NCBI GenBank assembly: GCA_013202445.1
Contig: JABMRW010000134.1
Span: 1-11,187 of the forward strand
Length of the DNA: 11,187 bases
Source: Deltaproteobacteria bacterium
GTDB taxonomy: Bacteria > Chloroflexota > Dehalococcoidia > Dehalococcoidales > BS750m-G39
Reading direction: 5' to 3'
Below are positions 1 through 5,505 of this stretch, in pieces (position 1 is the stretch's first letter; each line of letters starts with the position of its first letter). The position numbers were made by a program, and so were the translations under genes. Under the pieces are notes generated by a model. The model searched no databases. It saw only the letters and a list, made by a program, of their open reading frames with translations, and was not told where the DNA came from.

Positions 1-374
1 GTTATGGGCATGGTGATACCGGTAATATCCACCTCCTGGAAGGCATCCTTACCGATAAAAGGTCGGGCTACCTGACCGGTTATAGCCACCATAGGAACTG
101 AGTCCAGGCAGGCGTTGGCGATGCCGGTTACCAGGTTGGTCGCTCCCGGCCCGGAGGTAGCTAAGCACACGCCGACCTTGCCGGTAGCCCGGGCGTAGCC
201 GTCGGCGGCATGGGCTGCCCCCTGCTCGTGGCGTACCAGTATATGACGGAGCTGGGGGTAGTGGGGGAGGACGTCGTACAGGGGCAGAAGAGATCCGCCC
301 AGGATGCCAAAGATAACCTCCACTCCCTCTCTCACCAGACTCTCGCATATCATTTGTGCCCCGGTCAATTTCAT
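1..374 (-). CDS. ilvB: Acetolactate synthase large subunit, N-terminal part (cut by left edge)
   Basis: Thiamine-diphosphate enzyme that joins two pyruvates to acetolactate, or pyruvate and 2-oxobutyrate to acetohydroxybutyrate: the first common step of Val, Leu and Ile synthesis. The 124 visible codons start MKLTGAQMICESLVREGVEV and hold the family's RHEQGAAHAADGYARATGK segment, with the catalytic Glu at residue 50, then the TSGPGATNLVTG and GQVARPFIGKDAFQE motifs. These belong to the N-terminal ThDP-binding (Pyr) domain. The FAD-binding middle and C-terminal domains lie outside the window. The ATG is 9 bases after the ilvD stop, with a G-run just before it, so it is co-transcribed with and probably translationally coupled to ilvD. 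One oddity: the usual GxPGG loop reads GILGGS (residues 23-28), with Leu where Pro is expected, a one-base difference (CTG versus CCG). A regulatory ilvN subunit would be expected next but cannot be seen. Confidence 0.95.
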   Translation of the reverse strand, partial: MKLTGAQMICESLVREGVEVIFGILGGSLLPLYDVLPHYPQLRHILVRHEQGAAHAADGYARATGKVGVCLATSGPGATNLVTGIANACLDSVPMVAITGQVARPFIGKDAFQEVDITGITMPI

Positions 375-383
375 AATAGCCCC

Positions 384-2051
384 CTATCTAGTAAATACGG
401 CGCCGGTGCTGGCTGATGTTACCTTCTCGGCATAGCGCTTCAGGTAACCCGTCTTAACTTTAGGCTCAAACTCAGCCAGTTTTGCCAGGCGCTCAGCTAT
501 CTCTTTATCGCTAAGCTCTACATCGAGCTTGTAGTTTTCAATATCAATATTTATTATATCCCCGTCATGCAAGGCGGCGATAGGCCCCCGGCTGGCGGCT
601 TCAGGGGAAACATGGCCGATAGCCGCCCCCCGCGTCGCCCCCGAAAAACGCCCGTCGGTGATAAGGGCCACCTCTTTATCCATGCCCATGCCGCTGAGCA
701 GCGAGGTGGGGGTGAGCATCTCCCTCATTCCCGGCCCGCCTTTAGGCCCCTCGTAACGGATGACTACTATCTCTTGCGCCTTTATTTTCTTACTCATAAT
801 GGCTTTGGTAGCTTCCTCTTCGGAGTCAAAGACACGGGCTGCTCCCCGGTGCGCCATCATCTCCGGGGCTACGGCCGCCCTTTTGACCACCCCTCCCTCC
901 GGTGCCAGGTTGCCGAAGAGGACGGCCAGGCCGCCGGTAGGGGAATGAGGCTGGGCAAAGGGGCGGATAACCTCTTTATCATTATTATTACTGTCAGCAA
1001 TGACCTCGGCCAGCGCTTTCCCGGAAACCGTTTTTACCTTAAGGTTTAACAGCGTTTTTATTTCCTTCATCACGGCCGGTATGCCGCCGGCACGGTCTAG
1101 GTCTTCAAGGTGATAGTCGCCGGCCGGCCTCATCTTGGCCAGGTGAGGGGTGCGCTGGCTTATCTCGTTCACCACAGTCAGCGGAAAATCAATCCCGGCC
1201 TCTTGGGCTATGGCCATGAGGTGCAGGATGGAATTGGTGCTGCCCCCCAGCGCCATATCAACGGCAAAGGCATTATCAATCGCCTCCCGGGTAATAATAT
1301 CCCTGGGTCGTATATTCTCGGACAGCAGCCTCATCACCTGCTGTCCGGCTTCTTTGGCTAACTCAAGCCGCCGGGCATCCACCGCCGGGATGGTGCCGTT
1401 ACCGGCTAGCCCCATGCCCAGGGCTTCGGTCAGGCAGTTCATGGTGTTGGCGGTAAACATCCCCGAGCAGCTGCCGCAGCCGGGGCAGGCCAGCTCCTCC
1501 AGTTCCTCCAGTTCCTCCGGCTTCATCTTGCCGGCGGCTACCTGGCCCACCGCCTCAAATACGGTGTTAAGGTCAATCTTTTCCGCCTTGCCGTTAACCT
1601 CCCGGCGCCCGGCCAGCATGGGGCCGCCGCTGACGAAGATAGCCGGCAGGTTCAGTCTCACCGCCGCCATCAGCATACCGGGGATTATCTTGTCGCAGTT
1701 GGGGATGAAGACCAGTGCGTCAAAGGCATGAGCCTCAGCCATTATCTCCACCGAATCGGCGATTAGCTCCCGGCTGGGCAGGCTGTATTTCATGCCCGGG
1801 TGGTTCATGGCAATGCCATCGCAGACGGCGATAGTATTTACCTCAAAGGGGACGCCTCCCCCGCTCCTCACCCCGGCTTTAACCGCCTGGGCTATCTGGG
1901 GCAGGTGTATATGCCCGGGGACAATCTCGGTAAAGCTGTTGATGACCCCGATGAGCGGCTTATCGATGTCAGCCTTGCTCCAGCCCAGGGCATGTAACAG
2001 TGCCCGGTGCGGAGCCCGCTCTATACCTCGTTTAACAGCGTCGCTTTTCAT
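384..2051 (-). CDS. ilvD: Dihydroxy-acid dehydratase
   Basis: Iron-sulfur enzyme of the cytoplasm that dehydrates 2,3-dihydroxy-3-methylbutanoate and -pentanoate to the 2-oxo acids, the penultimate step of Val and Ile synthesis. At 555 residues it is of normal length and full-length. Visible family motifs are NSFTEIVPGHIHL (residues 38-50), CDGIAM (Cys77), SLPSRELIADSVE, PNCDKIIPGM (Cys119, Asp120, Lys121), CPGCGSCSGMFTANTMNCL (cysteines at 189, 192 and 195) and GGSTNSILH. The VPGHIHL form without a cysteine resembles the E. coli type of the family, so the cluster type cannot be fixed from sequence. Ahead of the cysteine cluster, three tandem 9-base units (GAGGAACTG-like) encode EELEELEEL, a mild local expansion. 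The ATG follows AGGAAA with 6 bases between. Upstream lie a promoter, a leader peptide and a terminator, which suggest attenuation control by branched-chain amino acids. Downstream, ilvB follows after 9 bases. Confidence 0.97.
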   Translation of the reverse strand: MKSDAVKRGIERAPHRALLHALGWSKADIDKPLIGVINSFTEIVPGHIHLPQIAQAVKAGVRSGGGVPFEVNTIAVCDGIAMNHPGMKYSLPSRELIADSVEIMAEAHAFDALVFIPNCDKIIPGMLMAAVRLNLPAIFVSGGPMLAGRREVNGKAEKIDLNTVFEAVGQVAAGKMKPEELEELEELACPGCGSCSGMFTANTMNCLTEALGMGLAGNGTIPAVDARRLELAKEAGQQVMRLLSENIRPRDIITREAIDNAFAVDMALGGSTNSILHLMAIAQEAGIDFPLTVVNEISQRTPHLAKMRPAGDYHLEDLDRAGGIPAVMKEIKTLLNLKVKTVSGKALAEVIADSNNNDKEVIRPFAQPHSPTGGLAVLFGNLAPEGGVVKRAAVAPEMMAHRGAARVFDSEEEATKAIMSKKIKAQEIVVIRYEGPKGGPGMREMLTPTSLLSGMGMDKEVALITDGRFSGATRGAAIGHVSPEAASRGPIAALHDGDIINIDIENYKLDVELSDKEIAERLAKLAEFEPKVKTGYLKRYAEKVTSASTGAVFTR

Positions 2052-2085
2052 ATTTTATTTCCTAATTATATTATATAAATTATAT

Positions 2086-2111
2086 AAAAAAAGCCGTCCC
2101 GTGGGGACGGC
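2086..2111 (-). terminator. Intrinsic terminator acting as ilv attenuator
   Basis: On the minus strand GCCGTCCC (2111-2104) and GGGACGGC (2100-2093) form a perfect 8-bp GC-rich stem with a CAC loop, followed at once by seven T (2092-2086). This is a textbook Rho-independent terminator. It lies between the leader peptide and ilvD and not behind a gene, so it is best read as an attenuator. Its left arm and loop (CCCCAC, 2106-2101) can instead pair with GTGGGG at 2131-2126, just after the leader stop codon. That alternative fold would prevent the terminator from forming. Confidence 0.88.
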
Positions 2112-2125
2112 ATGTTGTGGCGAAA

Positions 2126-2131
2126 CCCCAC
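2126..2131 (-). promoter_or_regulatory. Antiterminator arm of the ilv leader RNA
   Basis: GTGGGG, directly after the leader peptide TGA (2134-2132), is complementary over 6 bases to CCCCAC (2106-2101) in the terminator's left arm and loop. Overlapping this, CCCGTG at 2138-2133 is complementary to CACGGG at 2103-2098. A ribosome that completes the leader peptide and sits on the stop codon would cover this arm and allow the terminator to form. A ribosome stalled about 20 bases earlier at the Val codons would leave it free. A second option is that GTGG (2131-2128) pairs with CCAC (2120-2117) and sequesters the arm. The mechanism is inferred; the complementarities are seen. Confidence 0.6.
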
Positions 2132-2185
2132 TCACGGGCTTTGCTTCATAACAACAAGTACCAACATGACATTCTGTGTGTTCAT
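2132..2185 (-). CDS. ilv leader peptide (attenuation)
   Basis: A 17-codon open frame, MNTQNVMLVLVVMKQSP, ending in TGA. Four Val (GTC, GTA, GTT, GTT) and two Leu (TTG, CTT) lie within residues 6-12, and there is no Ile. It sits between a strong promoter and an intrinsic terminator directly ahead of ilvD, the position and composition of regulatory leader peptides of branched-chain amino acid operons such as ilvL or the ilvB leaders. When charged Val-tRNA or Leu-tRNA is scarce, ribosome stalling in the LVLVV run would be expected to favour the antiterminator and let transcription reach ilvD. No Shine-Dalgarno sequence precedes the ATG, and the predicted transcription start is only about 0-3 bases upstream, so translation is probably leaderless. 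The peptide itself probably has no other function. Confidence 0.82.
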   Translation of the reverse strand: MNTQNVMLVLVVMKQSP

Positions 2186-2193
2186 TACCAGAT

Positions 2194-2222
2194 AAGATAG
2201 CACAATTCATATTTATTGTCAA
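2194..2222 (-). promoter_or_regulatory. Sigma-70-type promoter of the ilv unit
   Basis: TTGACA (2222-2217), a 17-base spacer, then TATCTT (2199-2194) on the minus strand. The -35 box is a perfect match and the -10 box matches 4 of 6 at optimal spacing. The expected start of transcription is near 2187, just ahead of the leader peptide ATG. The promoter begins 26 bases beyond the rpiB stop, and no convincing terminator lies between, so some read-through from tsaC-rpiB is also possible. Confidence 0.8.
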
Positions 2223-2248
2223 CTTCCCTCTCCTTGGAGGTATCTATT

Positions 2249-2689
2249 TTAGCCCTCCATGGCTTTTATCTTGTCTACACGGCGCTGGTGCCTGCCCCCC
2301 TCGAACTCGGTATTGAGGAAGGCGCCAACGATTTCCGGTACTGGGTCCTGCAGCTGTTTCTCGCCTCCCCCCAGGCACAGGATGTTGGCGTCGTTATGCT
2401 GGCGGGCGCGGCGGGCGTTAAAGGCATTGTAGCACAGGGCGGCCCTGATTCCCTTAACCTTATTGGCGGTGATACACATACCGATGCCGGTATCGCAGAT
2501 TAGGATGCCGCGCTCAAAATCGCCCCCGGCCACCCCCTCCGCCACCTTAATGGCAAAATCGGGAAAATCCACCGACTCAGTGGTGTAACTGCCGAAGTCC
2601 TTATAGCTATGGCCCGTTTCCTCGAGCAGGTTGATAATAGACTGTTTTAGTTCTACCCCTCTGTGGTCAGAGCCAATAGCAATACGCAT
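2249..2689 (-). CDS. rpiB: Ribose-5-phosphate isomerase B
   Basis: Interconverts ribose 5-phosphate and ribulose 5-phosphate in the non-oxidative pentose phosphate pathway, in the cytoplasm. The 146-residue protein has the normal length of the LacA/RpiB family. Visible features are the start MRIAIGSDHRG with the substrate-contacting Asp8-His9, ILICDTGIGM with the catalytic Cys65, the ANKVKGIRAALCYN segment, RQHNDANILCLGG with His98, and the C-terminal GGRHQRRVDKI. In the CxTGIG loop the second residue is Asp66, where Gly is common; I expect it to be tolerated. The start is well supported by GGAGG 7 bases before the ATG. The gap to the preceding tsaC stop is only 11 bases, so the two form one operon. 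Pairing of tsaC-type and rpiB-type genes is also known in Firmicutes (the ywlC-ywlF region of Bacillus). Confidence 0.95.
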   Translation of the reverse strand: MRIAIGSDHRGVELKQSIINLLEETGHSYKDFGSYTTESVDFPDFAIKVAEGVAGGDFERGILICDTGIGMCITANKVKGIRAALCYNAFNARRARQHNDANILCLGGGEKQLQDPVPEIVGAFLNTEFEGGRHQRRVDKIKAMEG

Positions 2690-2700
2690 TTATATCCTCC

Positions 2701-3336
2701 TTAAGCCTGGGCAAGGCTCGGGCATACTTTTTTCAGTTCTTCTGATGATATAGGGCCCTGGCGCAGAATCCGCGGTATTTCTCCGGTCAAATCAATGATA
2801 GTCGATTCCCTACCGCCGAGGCACCGGCCGCCGTCGATAATCATATCTACCCGGTCGCCCAGTTGGATGCGAACTTCTTCGGCGGTCAGGGCGCTCGGGC
2901 TTCCGCTAAGATTAGCGCTGGTGCCCACGATAGCAACCCCCAGCCCCCGGACAATGGCGATAGGTACTGGGTGGTCGGCGATGCGGACGGCGACGGTTTT
3001 ACGCCCGCCGGTGACAATATCGGGGACAGATTCAGACTTGAACAGCACTATGGTCAGGGCACCGGGTAAAAATTTATCGGCCAGGCGCCAGGCAAGCGGT
3101 GGCACTACTTTAGCAACCTCGGCTATCTGGGATTTATCGGCCAGCAATATGGGCAGCGGCCGGCTGAGCGGCCGCCCCTTTATCTGATAGACCCTCTCCA
3201 CTGCCCGCTCAATGTTGATGGCGGCGCCCACCCCGTAGACGGTATCGGTGGGACAGGCAACTATCCCTCCCTGTTTAAGGATGGTGATAGCCTGCTCCAC
3301 CTGCTTCTGGATAGAGGCAGTCAGCTTGTTTCCCAT
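2701..3336 (-). CDS. tsaC: L-threonylcarbamoyladenylate synthase, YrdC/TsaC family
   Basis: Makes threonylcarbamoyl-AMP from Thr, bicarbonate and ATP; TsaB/D/E then transfer the group to adenosine-37 of ANN-reading tRNAs (t6A). With an ATG at 3336 the protein has 211 residues, a YrdC domain only, lacking the extra C-terminal domain of full Sua5. Motifs (this numbering) are PTDTVYG (29-35), KGRP (53-56), PGALT (91-95), VAVRIADHPV (116-125), GTSANLSG (138-145) and STIID (178-182). The frame stays open upstream to a TTG at 3372 (223 residues). I prefer 3336 because AAGG precedes it at suitable spacing, a possible TATACT -10 box lies at 3360-3355, and the extra residues MAMCYTVFKVKA do not look like family sequence. 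It is first in a pair with rpiB, and its 5' end is divergent from the surface-protein gene. Confidence 0.92.
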   Translation of the reverse strand: MGNKLTASIQKQVEQAITILKQGGIVACPTDTVYGVGAAINIERAVERVYQIKGRPLSRPLPILLADKSQIAEVAKVVPPLAWRLADKFLPGALTIVLFKSESVPDIVTGGRKTVAVRIADHPVPIAIVRGLGVAIVGTSANLSGSPSALTAEEVRIQLGDRVDMIIDGGRCLGGRESTIIDLTGEIPRILRQGPISSEELKKVCPSLAQA

Positions 3337-3354
3337 CGCCTTTACCTTGAACAC

Positions 3355-3383
3355 AGTATAGCACATAGCCAAAGCTGATATAA
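3355..3383 (-). promoter_or_regulatory. Possible promoter of tsaC-rpiB
   Basis: TATACT (3360-3355) is a 5-of-6 match to the -10 consensus. A 17-base spacer separates it from a poor -35 match, TTATAT (3383-3378). It would place the transcript start near 3348, about 12 bases ahead of the ATG at 3336, which agrees with that start choice. The weak -35 makes this tentative. Confidence 0.35.
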
Positions 3384-3422
3384 ATCCCCGCTGACTGGCA
3401 GCAGAGTAGGAAAAAAGAGTGA

Positions 3423-3451
3423 TTGACAGATGGCATATTGAAACCTATTAT
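3423..3451 (+). promoter_or_regulatory. Sigma-70-type promoter of the surface-protein gene
   Basis: TTGACA (3423-3428), a 17-base spacer and TATTAT (3446-3451): a perfect -35 and a 5-of-6 -10 at optimal spacing. The -10 box ends only 10 bases before the ATG at 3462, so the 5' untranslated region would be about 4 bases. The AAGG at 3454-3457 would then lie partly or wholly outside the transcript. Confidence 0.78.
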
Positions 3452-3461
3452 TTAAGGTAGA

Positions 3462-5048
3462 ATGAAATACCGCCAAATTTGTCGTCTACTGGCAGCAAGC
3501 GTTGTTTTTGCCCTGCTTTTATCGGTCTTTGCCGTCGGTCCGGCAGCGGGGGCATCCTTTAATCTTACCCCCAATGAGGCTAAAATCGGCGACTGGGTTG
3601 ATATCAAGTATGGGGGTAGTGATCCGGTACGCTTCTACTTCTCCGGTGATAAGGCCGATATAGGTGACAAAATCAATAACCAGGTCAGGGCCTACATGCT
3701 TATAACTATCGAAACCTTTGCTGTGCCGGATAGGCTTGAGGATGGTGCCTATGAGGAAGATGTACATGGCGGAAAGTATTATGTTTATGCCGCCAGTGCC
3801 AGCAAGGAGATAGTGGACATTGCTACCTTTACCGTAATCAAGGGTGAAATCTGGCTGACTCCGGAAGAGGGTGGGGCGGGCGATGAGGTTGAGATTAGCG
3901 GCGAAGACCTTCGTCCCAATCAGGCCATCACCGTTGAATATGAGGACGATGAGGTTGATGTAACAGGCGGCGATATCATGACCGATAGCGAGGGTAAATT
4001 CACCTGCACCGTTGTTATTCCCGATAGCCTTATGGGTGAACATATTATAATCGTCGCTGACGAGTCGGGTGATAAGCCAGAGGCTGTTTTTACCGTAAAG
4101 CCAAAGATAACCCTGGTTCCCGCCGAACAGGAAGGGGGAAAGCCGGTGGAGGTTATCGGCGCCGGATTTAGGGCGGAGTATGCCATCACCCTCACCCTTG
4201 ACGGTGAAAGAGTTGATACTACCCCATATTATATAGAAACCGACCTTCAGGGCAGTTTTAGTTGTGTTTTCGCTGCCCCCCTTTATGATAGCCCCACCAC
4301 CATAAAGGTGGTAGCCTCAGACAGGAATGTCAATAAGGCTGAGGCCCAGCTGGTGGTACTGGGTGGCATCCGCCTGGGCCCGGTTACCACCACCGCCTCC
4401 CCCGGTAATGCCGGCATGGAGCTTACTATCTACGGTGCTGGCTTTGCAAGCGGGGCTACGGTTACCATTACTTATAATGAAGGTGATACAGTTGTTGCTA
4501 CAGAAACCACCACCGCCGACGCTAATGGAAACTTCACCACCGTCTTTACCGTTCCCCCCAGCGTTGCCGGGAGCCATGTTATAAAGGCCACTGATGGTCC
4601 CACCACTGGAACCGCCACTTTCATTATGGAATCAGAGGCGCCGCCGGTGCCGCTGCCCCGACTGCCGGAGACTGCCGGCACGGCCCAGGAAAAGGCACAC
4701 TTTGACTGGGGAGATGTCACCGACGCCAGCGGAGTGAGTTATACCCTTCAGATTGCCTCGGATATTGATTTCAACACCCTGGCGGTGGACAGGGAAGGCA
4801 TAATCCTCTCGGAATATACTCTGACCGAGGATGAGAAGCTGGCGCCAGCCGGCCAGAAAGCCTACTACTGGCGGGTAAAGGTGGTAGACGGCGCCTCAAA
4901 TGAGGGCGAGTGGTCATCGGTGGGGCTGTTCTACGTCGGCTTTTCCCGCACGGCCATGTCCGGCGGGGTCTGGTATATCATTTACGGCCTCGTCGCCCTG
5001 ATACTGGCTGGCCTTGTCTTCTGGTTCTACAAAAGGCGTAGCCGGTAG
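3462..5048 (+). CDS. Secreted, C-terminally membrane-anchored multi-domain surface protein
   Basis: Not recognised as a named protein. The 528 residues begin with a signal peptide (basic MKYRQICRLL, hydrophobic core 11-25, likely cut near Ala31). Four beta-rich modules follow, at about 33-126, 128-212, 214-299 and 302-389. Modules 2-4 share a pattern: an opening I-x-L-x-P, then a G-x-x-V/L-x-I-x-G/Y-G-x-x turn, a D-x-x-G-x-F-x-x-x-F/V strand, and an I-x-A-x-D strand. This recalls IPT/TIG or bacterial Ig-like folds. After a Pro-rich hinge (393-403), residues 413-492 resemble a fibronectin type III domain (DWGDVTDASGVSYTLQI...YYWRVKVVD). A single membrane helix (503-521) and basic tail KRRSR end the protein. 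Topology would place the modules outside the cell with the C-terminus in the membrane. No sortase LPXTG motif is seen. A role in adhesion, envelope structure or ligand binding is possible; the function is unknown. It has its own promoter. Confidence 0.9.
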   Translation: MKYRQICRLLAASVVFALLLSVFAVGPAAGASFNLTPNEAKIGDWVDIKYGGSDPVRFYFSGDKADIGDKINNQVRAYMLITIETFAVPDRLEDGAYEEDVHGGKYYVYAASASKEIVDIATFTVIKGEIWLTPEEGGAGDEVEISGEDLRPNQAITVEYEDDEVDVTGGDIMTDSEGKFTCTVVIPDSLMGEHIIIVADESGDKPEAVFTVKPKITLVPAEQEGGKPVEVIGAGFRAEYAITLTLDGERVDTTPYYIETDLQGSFSCVFAAPLYDSPTTIKVVASDRNVNKAEAQLVVLGGIRLGPVTTTASPGNAGMELTIYGAGFASGATVTITYNEGDTVVATETTTADANGNFTTVFTVPPSVAGSHVIKATDGPTTGTATFIMESEAPPVPLPRLPETAGTAQEKAHFDWGDVTDASGVSYTLQIASDIDFNTLAVDREGIILSEYTLTEDEKLAPAGQKAYYWRVKVVDGASNEGEWSSVGLFYVGFSRTAMSGGVWYIIYGLVALILAGLVFWFYKRRSR

Positions 5049-5262
5049 CGAGTCTCCTTATCCGGTCTTAATTCTTTTATCCTCTTAACCCCCGCCCACA
5101 GGTACATCTACCTCACTTATTTGCCCAACTATTCGCCTAGCCCAAAAGTACTATTACTAATTACTAGCTTCAGATAGCCCCTTTGGGTGATTGTTACGGG
5201 AAGTAAGATAATTTACAGTAGTAAGTGGTGAGGTTTAGATAGTTCAGGGGAGGAAGCAAGTT
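5049..5262 (+). other. Intergenic region with inverted and direct repeats
   Basis: This 214-base gap separates the surface-protein gene from the regulator pair. I find no RNA gene and no clear intrinsic terminator. An imperfect long-range complement links CTACCTCACTTAT (5108-5120) with GTAAGTGGTGAGGT (5221-5234). Inside it, CCCAAA (5141-5146) complements TTTGGG (5182-5187). A direct repeat TTACTAA/TTACTAG occupies 5154-5167, and TAGTAA, its inverted form, recurs at 5219-5224. Weak promoter candidates are TTGTTA (5191-5196) with TACAGT (5214-5219) at 17 bases, and TTGGGT (5183-5188) with GATAAT (5207-5212) at 18. A good ribosome-binding site, GGGGAGG, ends at 5253, 9 bases before the next ATG. 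Confidence 0.4.
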
Positions 5263-5472
5263 ATGGCTAATGGTAATCATAACAGTATTGACCCGATGCT
5301 GACGACGAGCGATGTAGCCCGTCTTCTTAATGTACATATTAATACGGTAAGGCGGTGGAGTAATCAGGGGGTAATAAAGGCGTATCGTATCGGCTCTCGG
5401 GGTGACCGGAGATTCCGCCAGGCGGATGTTTCCATCTTTCTTGCCGAACAGAACAACACATGGTGGGGATGA
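5263..5472 (+). CDS. Small helix-turn-helix DNA-binding protein (MerR/excisionase-like)
   Basis: The 69-residue protein is almost entirely one winged-helix domain of the MerR-like HTH_17 (excisionase) type. LTTSDVARLLNVHINTVRRW (residues 13-32) is the helix-turn-helix, SNQGVIKAYRIG starts the wing, and RGDRRFRQADVSIFL is the typical end of the domain. There is no effector-binding or dimerisation part as in full MerR proteins. Such proteins act as transcription regulators, or as recombination directionality factors beside integrases; no integrase is near here, so a regulator is more likely. The ATG has GGGGAGG 9 bases upstream. It precedes the response-regulator-like gene by 33 bases in the same direction and is probably co-transcribed. 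Its target is unknown; the intergenic repeats just upstream or the pilus genes downstream are candidates. Confidence 0.85.
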   Translation: MANGNHNSIDPMLTTSDVARLLNVHINTVRRWSNQGVIKAYRIGSRGDRRFRQADVSIFLAEQNNTWWG

Positions 5473-5505
5473 GCTCTTTAGCGAAACTGGTGAAGAGGTG
5501 TCCGG

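Noticed and set aside
1150..1731. Open frame of 193 codons on the plus strand
   Set aside because: It lies wholly opposite ilvD, has a run of Ser codons created by the antisense of the Glu-rich EELEELEEL segment, and has low-complexity composition with no recognisable motif. ilvD is certain on the other strand.
2230..2240. CTCC-TT-GGAG hairpin as terminator of rpiB
   Set aside because: The stem has only 4 base pairs with an impossibly small loop and no T-run. It sits just ahead of the ilv promoter.
2052..2248. T-box riboswitch ahead of ilvD
   Set aside because: The leader from the predicted start to the terminator is only about 100 bases, and no T-box core (AGGGUGGNACCGCG-like) is present. 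A Val/Leu leader peptide explains the region better.
3337..3372. TTG at 3372 as the tsaC start
   Set aside because: It has no ribosome-binding site, and the predicted -10 box TATACT would lie inside the coding sequence. The ATG at 3336 has AAGG upstream.
3519..4043. Open frame of 174 codons on the minus strand
   Set aside because: It is antisense to the surface-protein gene, has no ribosome-binding site or family motif, and the plus-strand frame has a clear promoter and signal peptide.
5049..5160. Intrinsic terminator after the surface-protein gene
   Set aside because: No GC-rich hairpin followed by a T-run was found. CCCCTTTGGG at 5178-5187 is too short and lacks a T-run.
5263..5472. Excisionase of an integrated element
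   Set aside because: The domain type also occurs in excisionases, but no integrase, attachment repeats or tRNA is nearby, and the neighbours are ordinary regulators and pilus genes.
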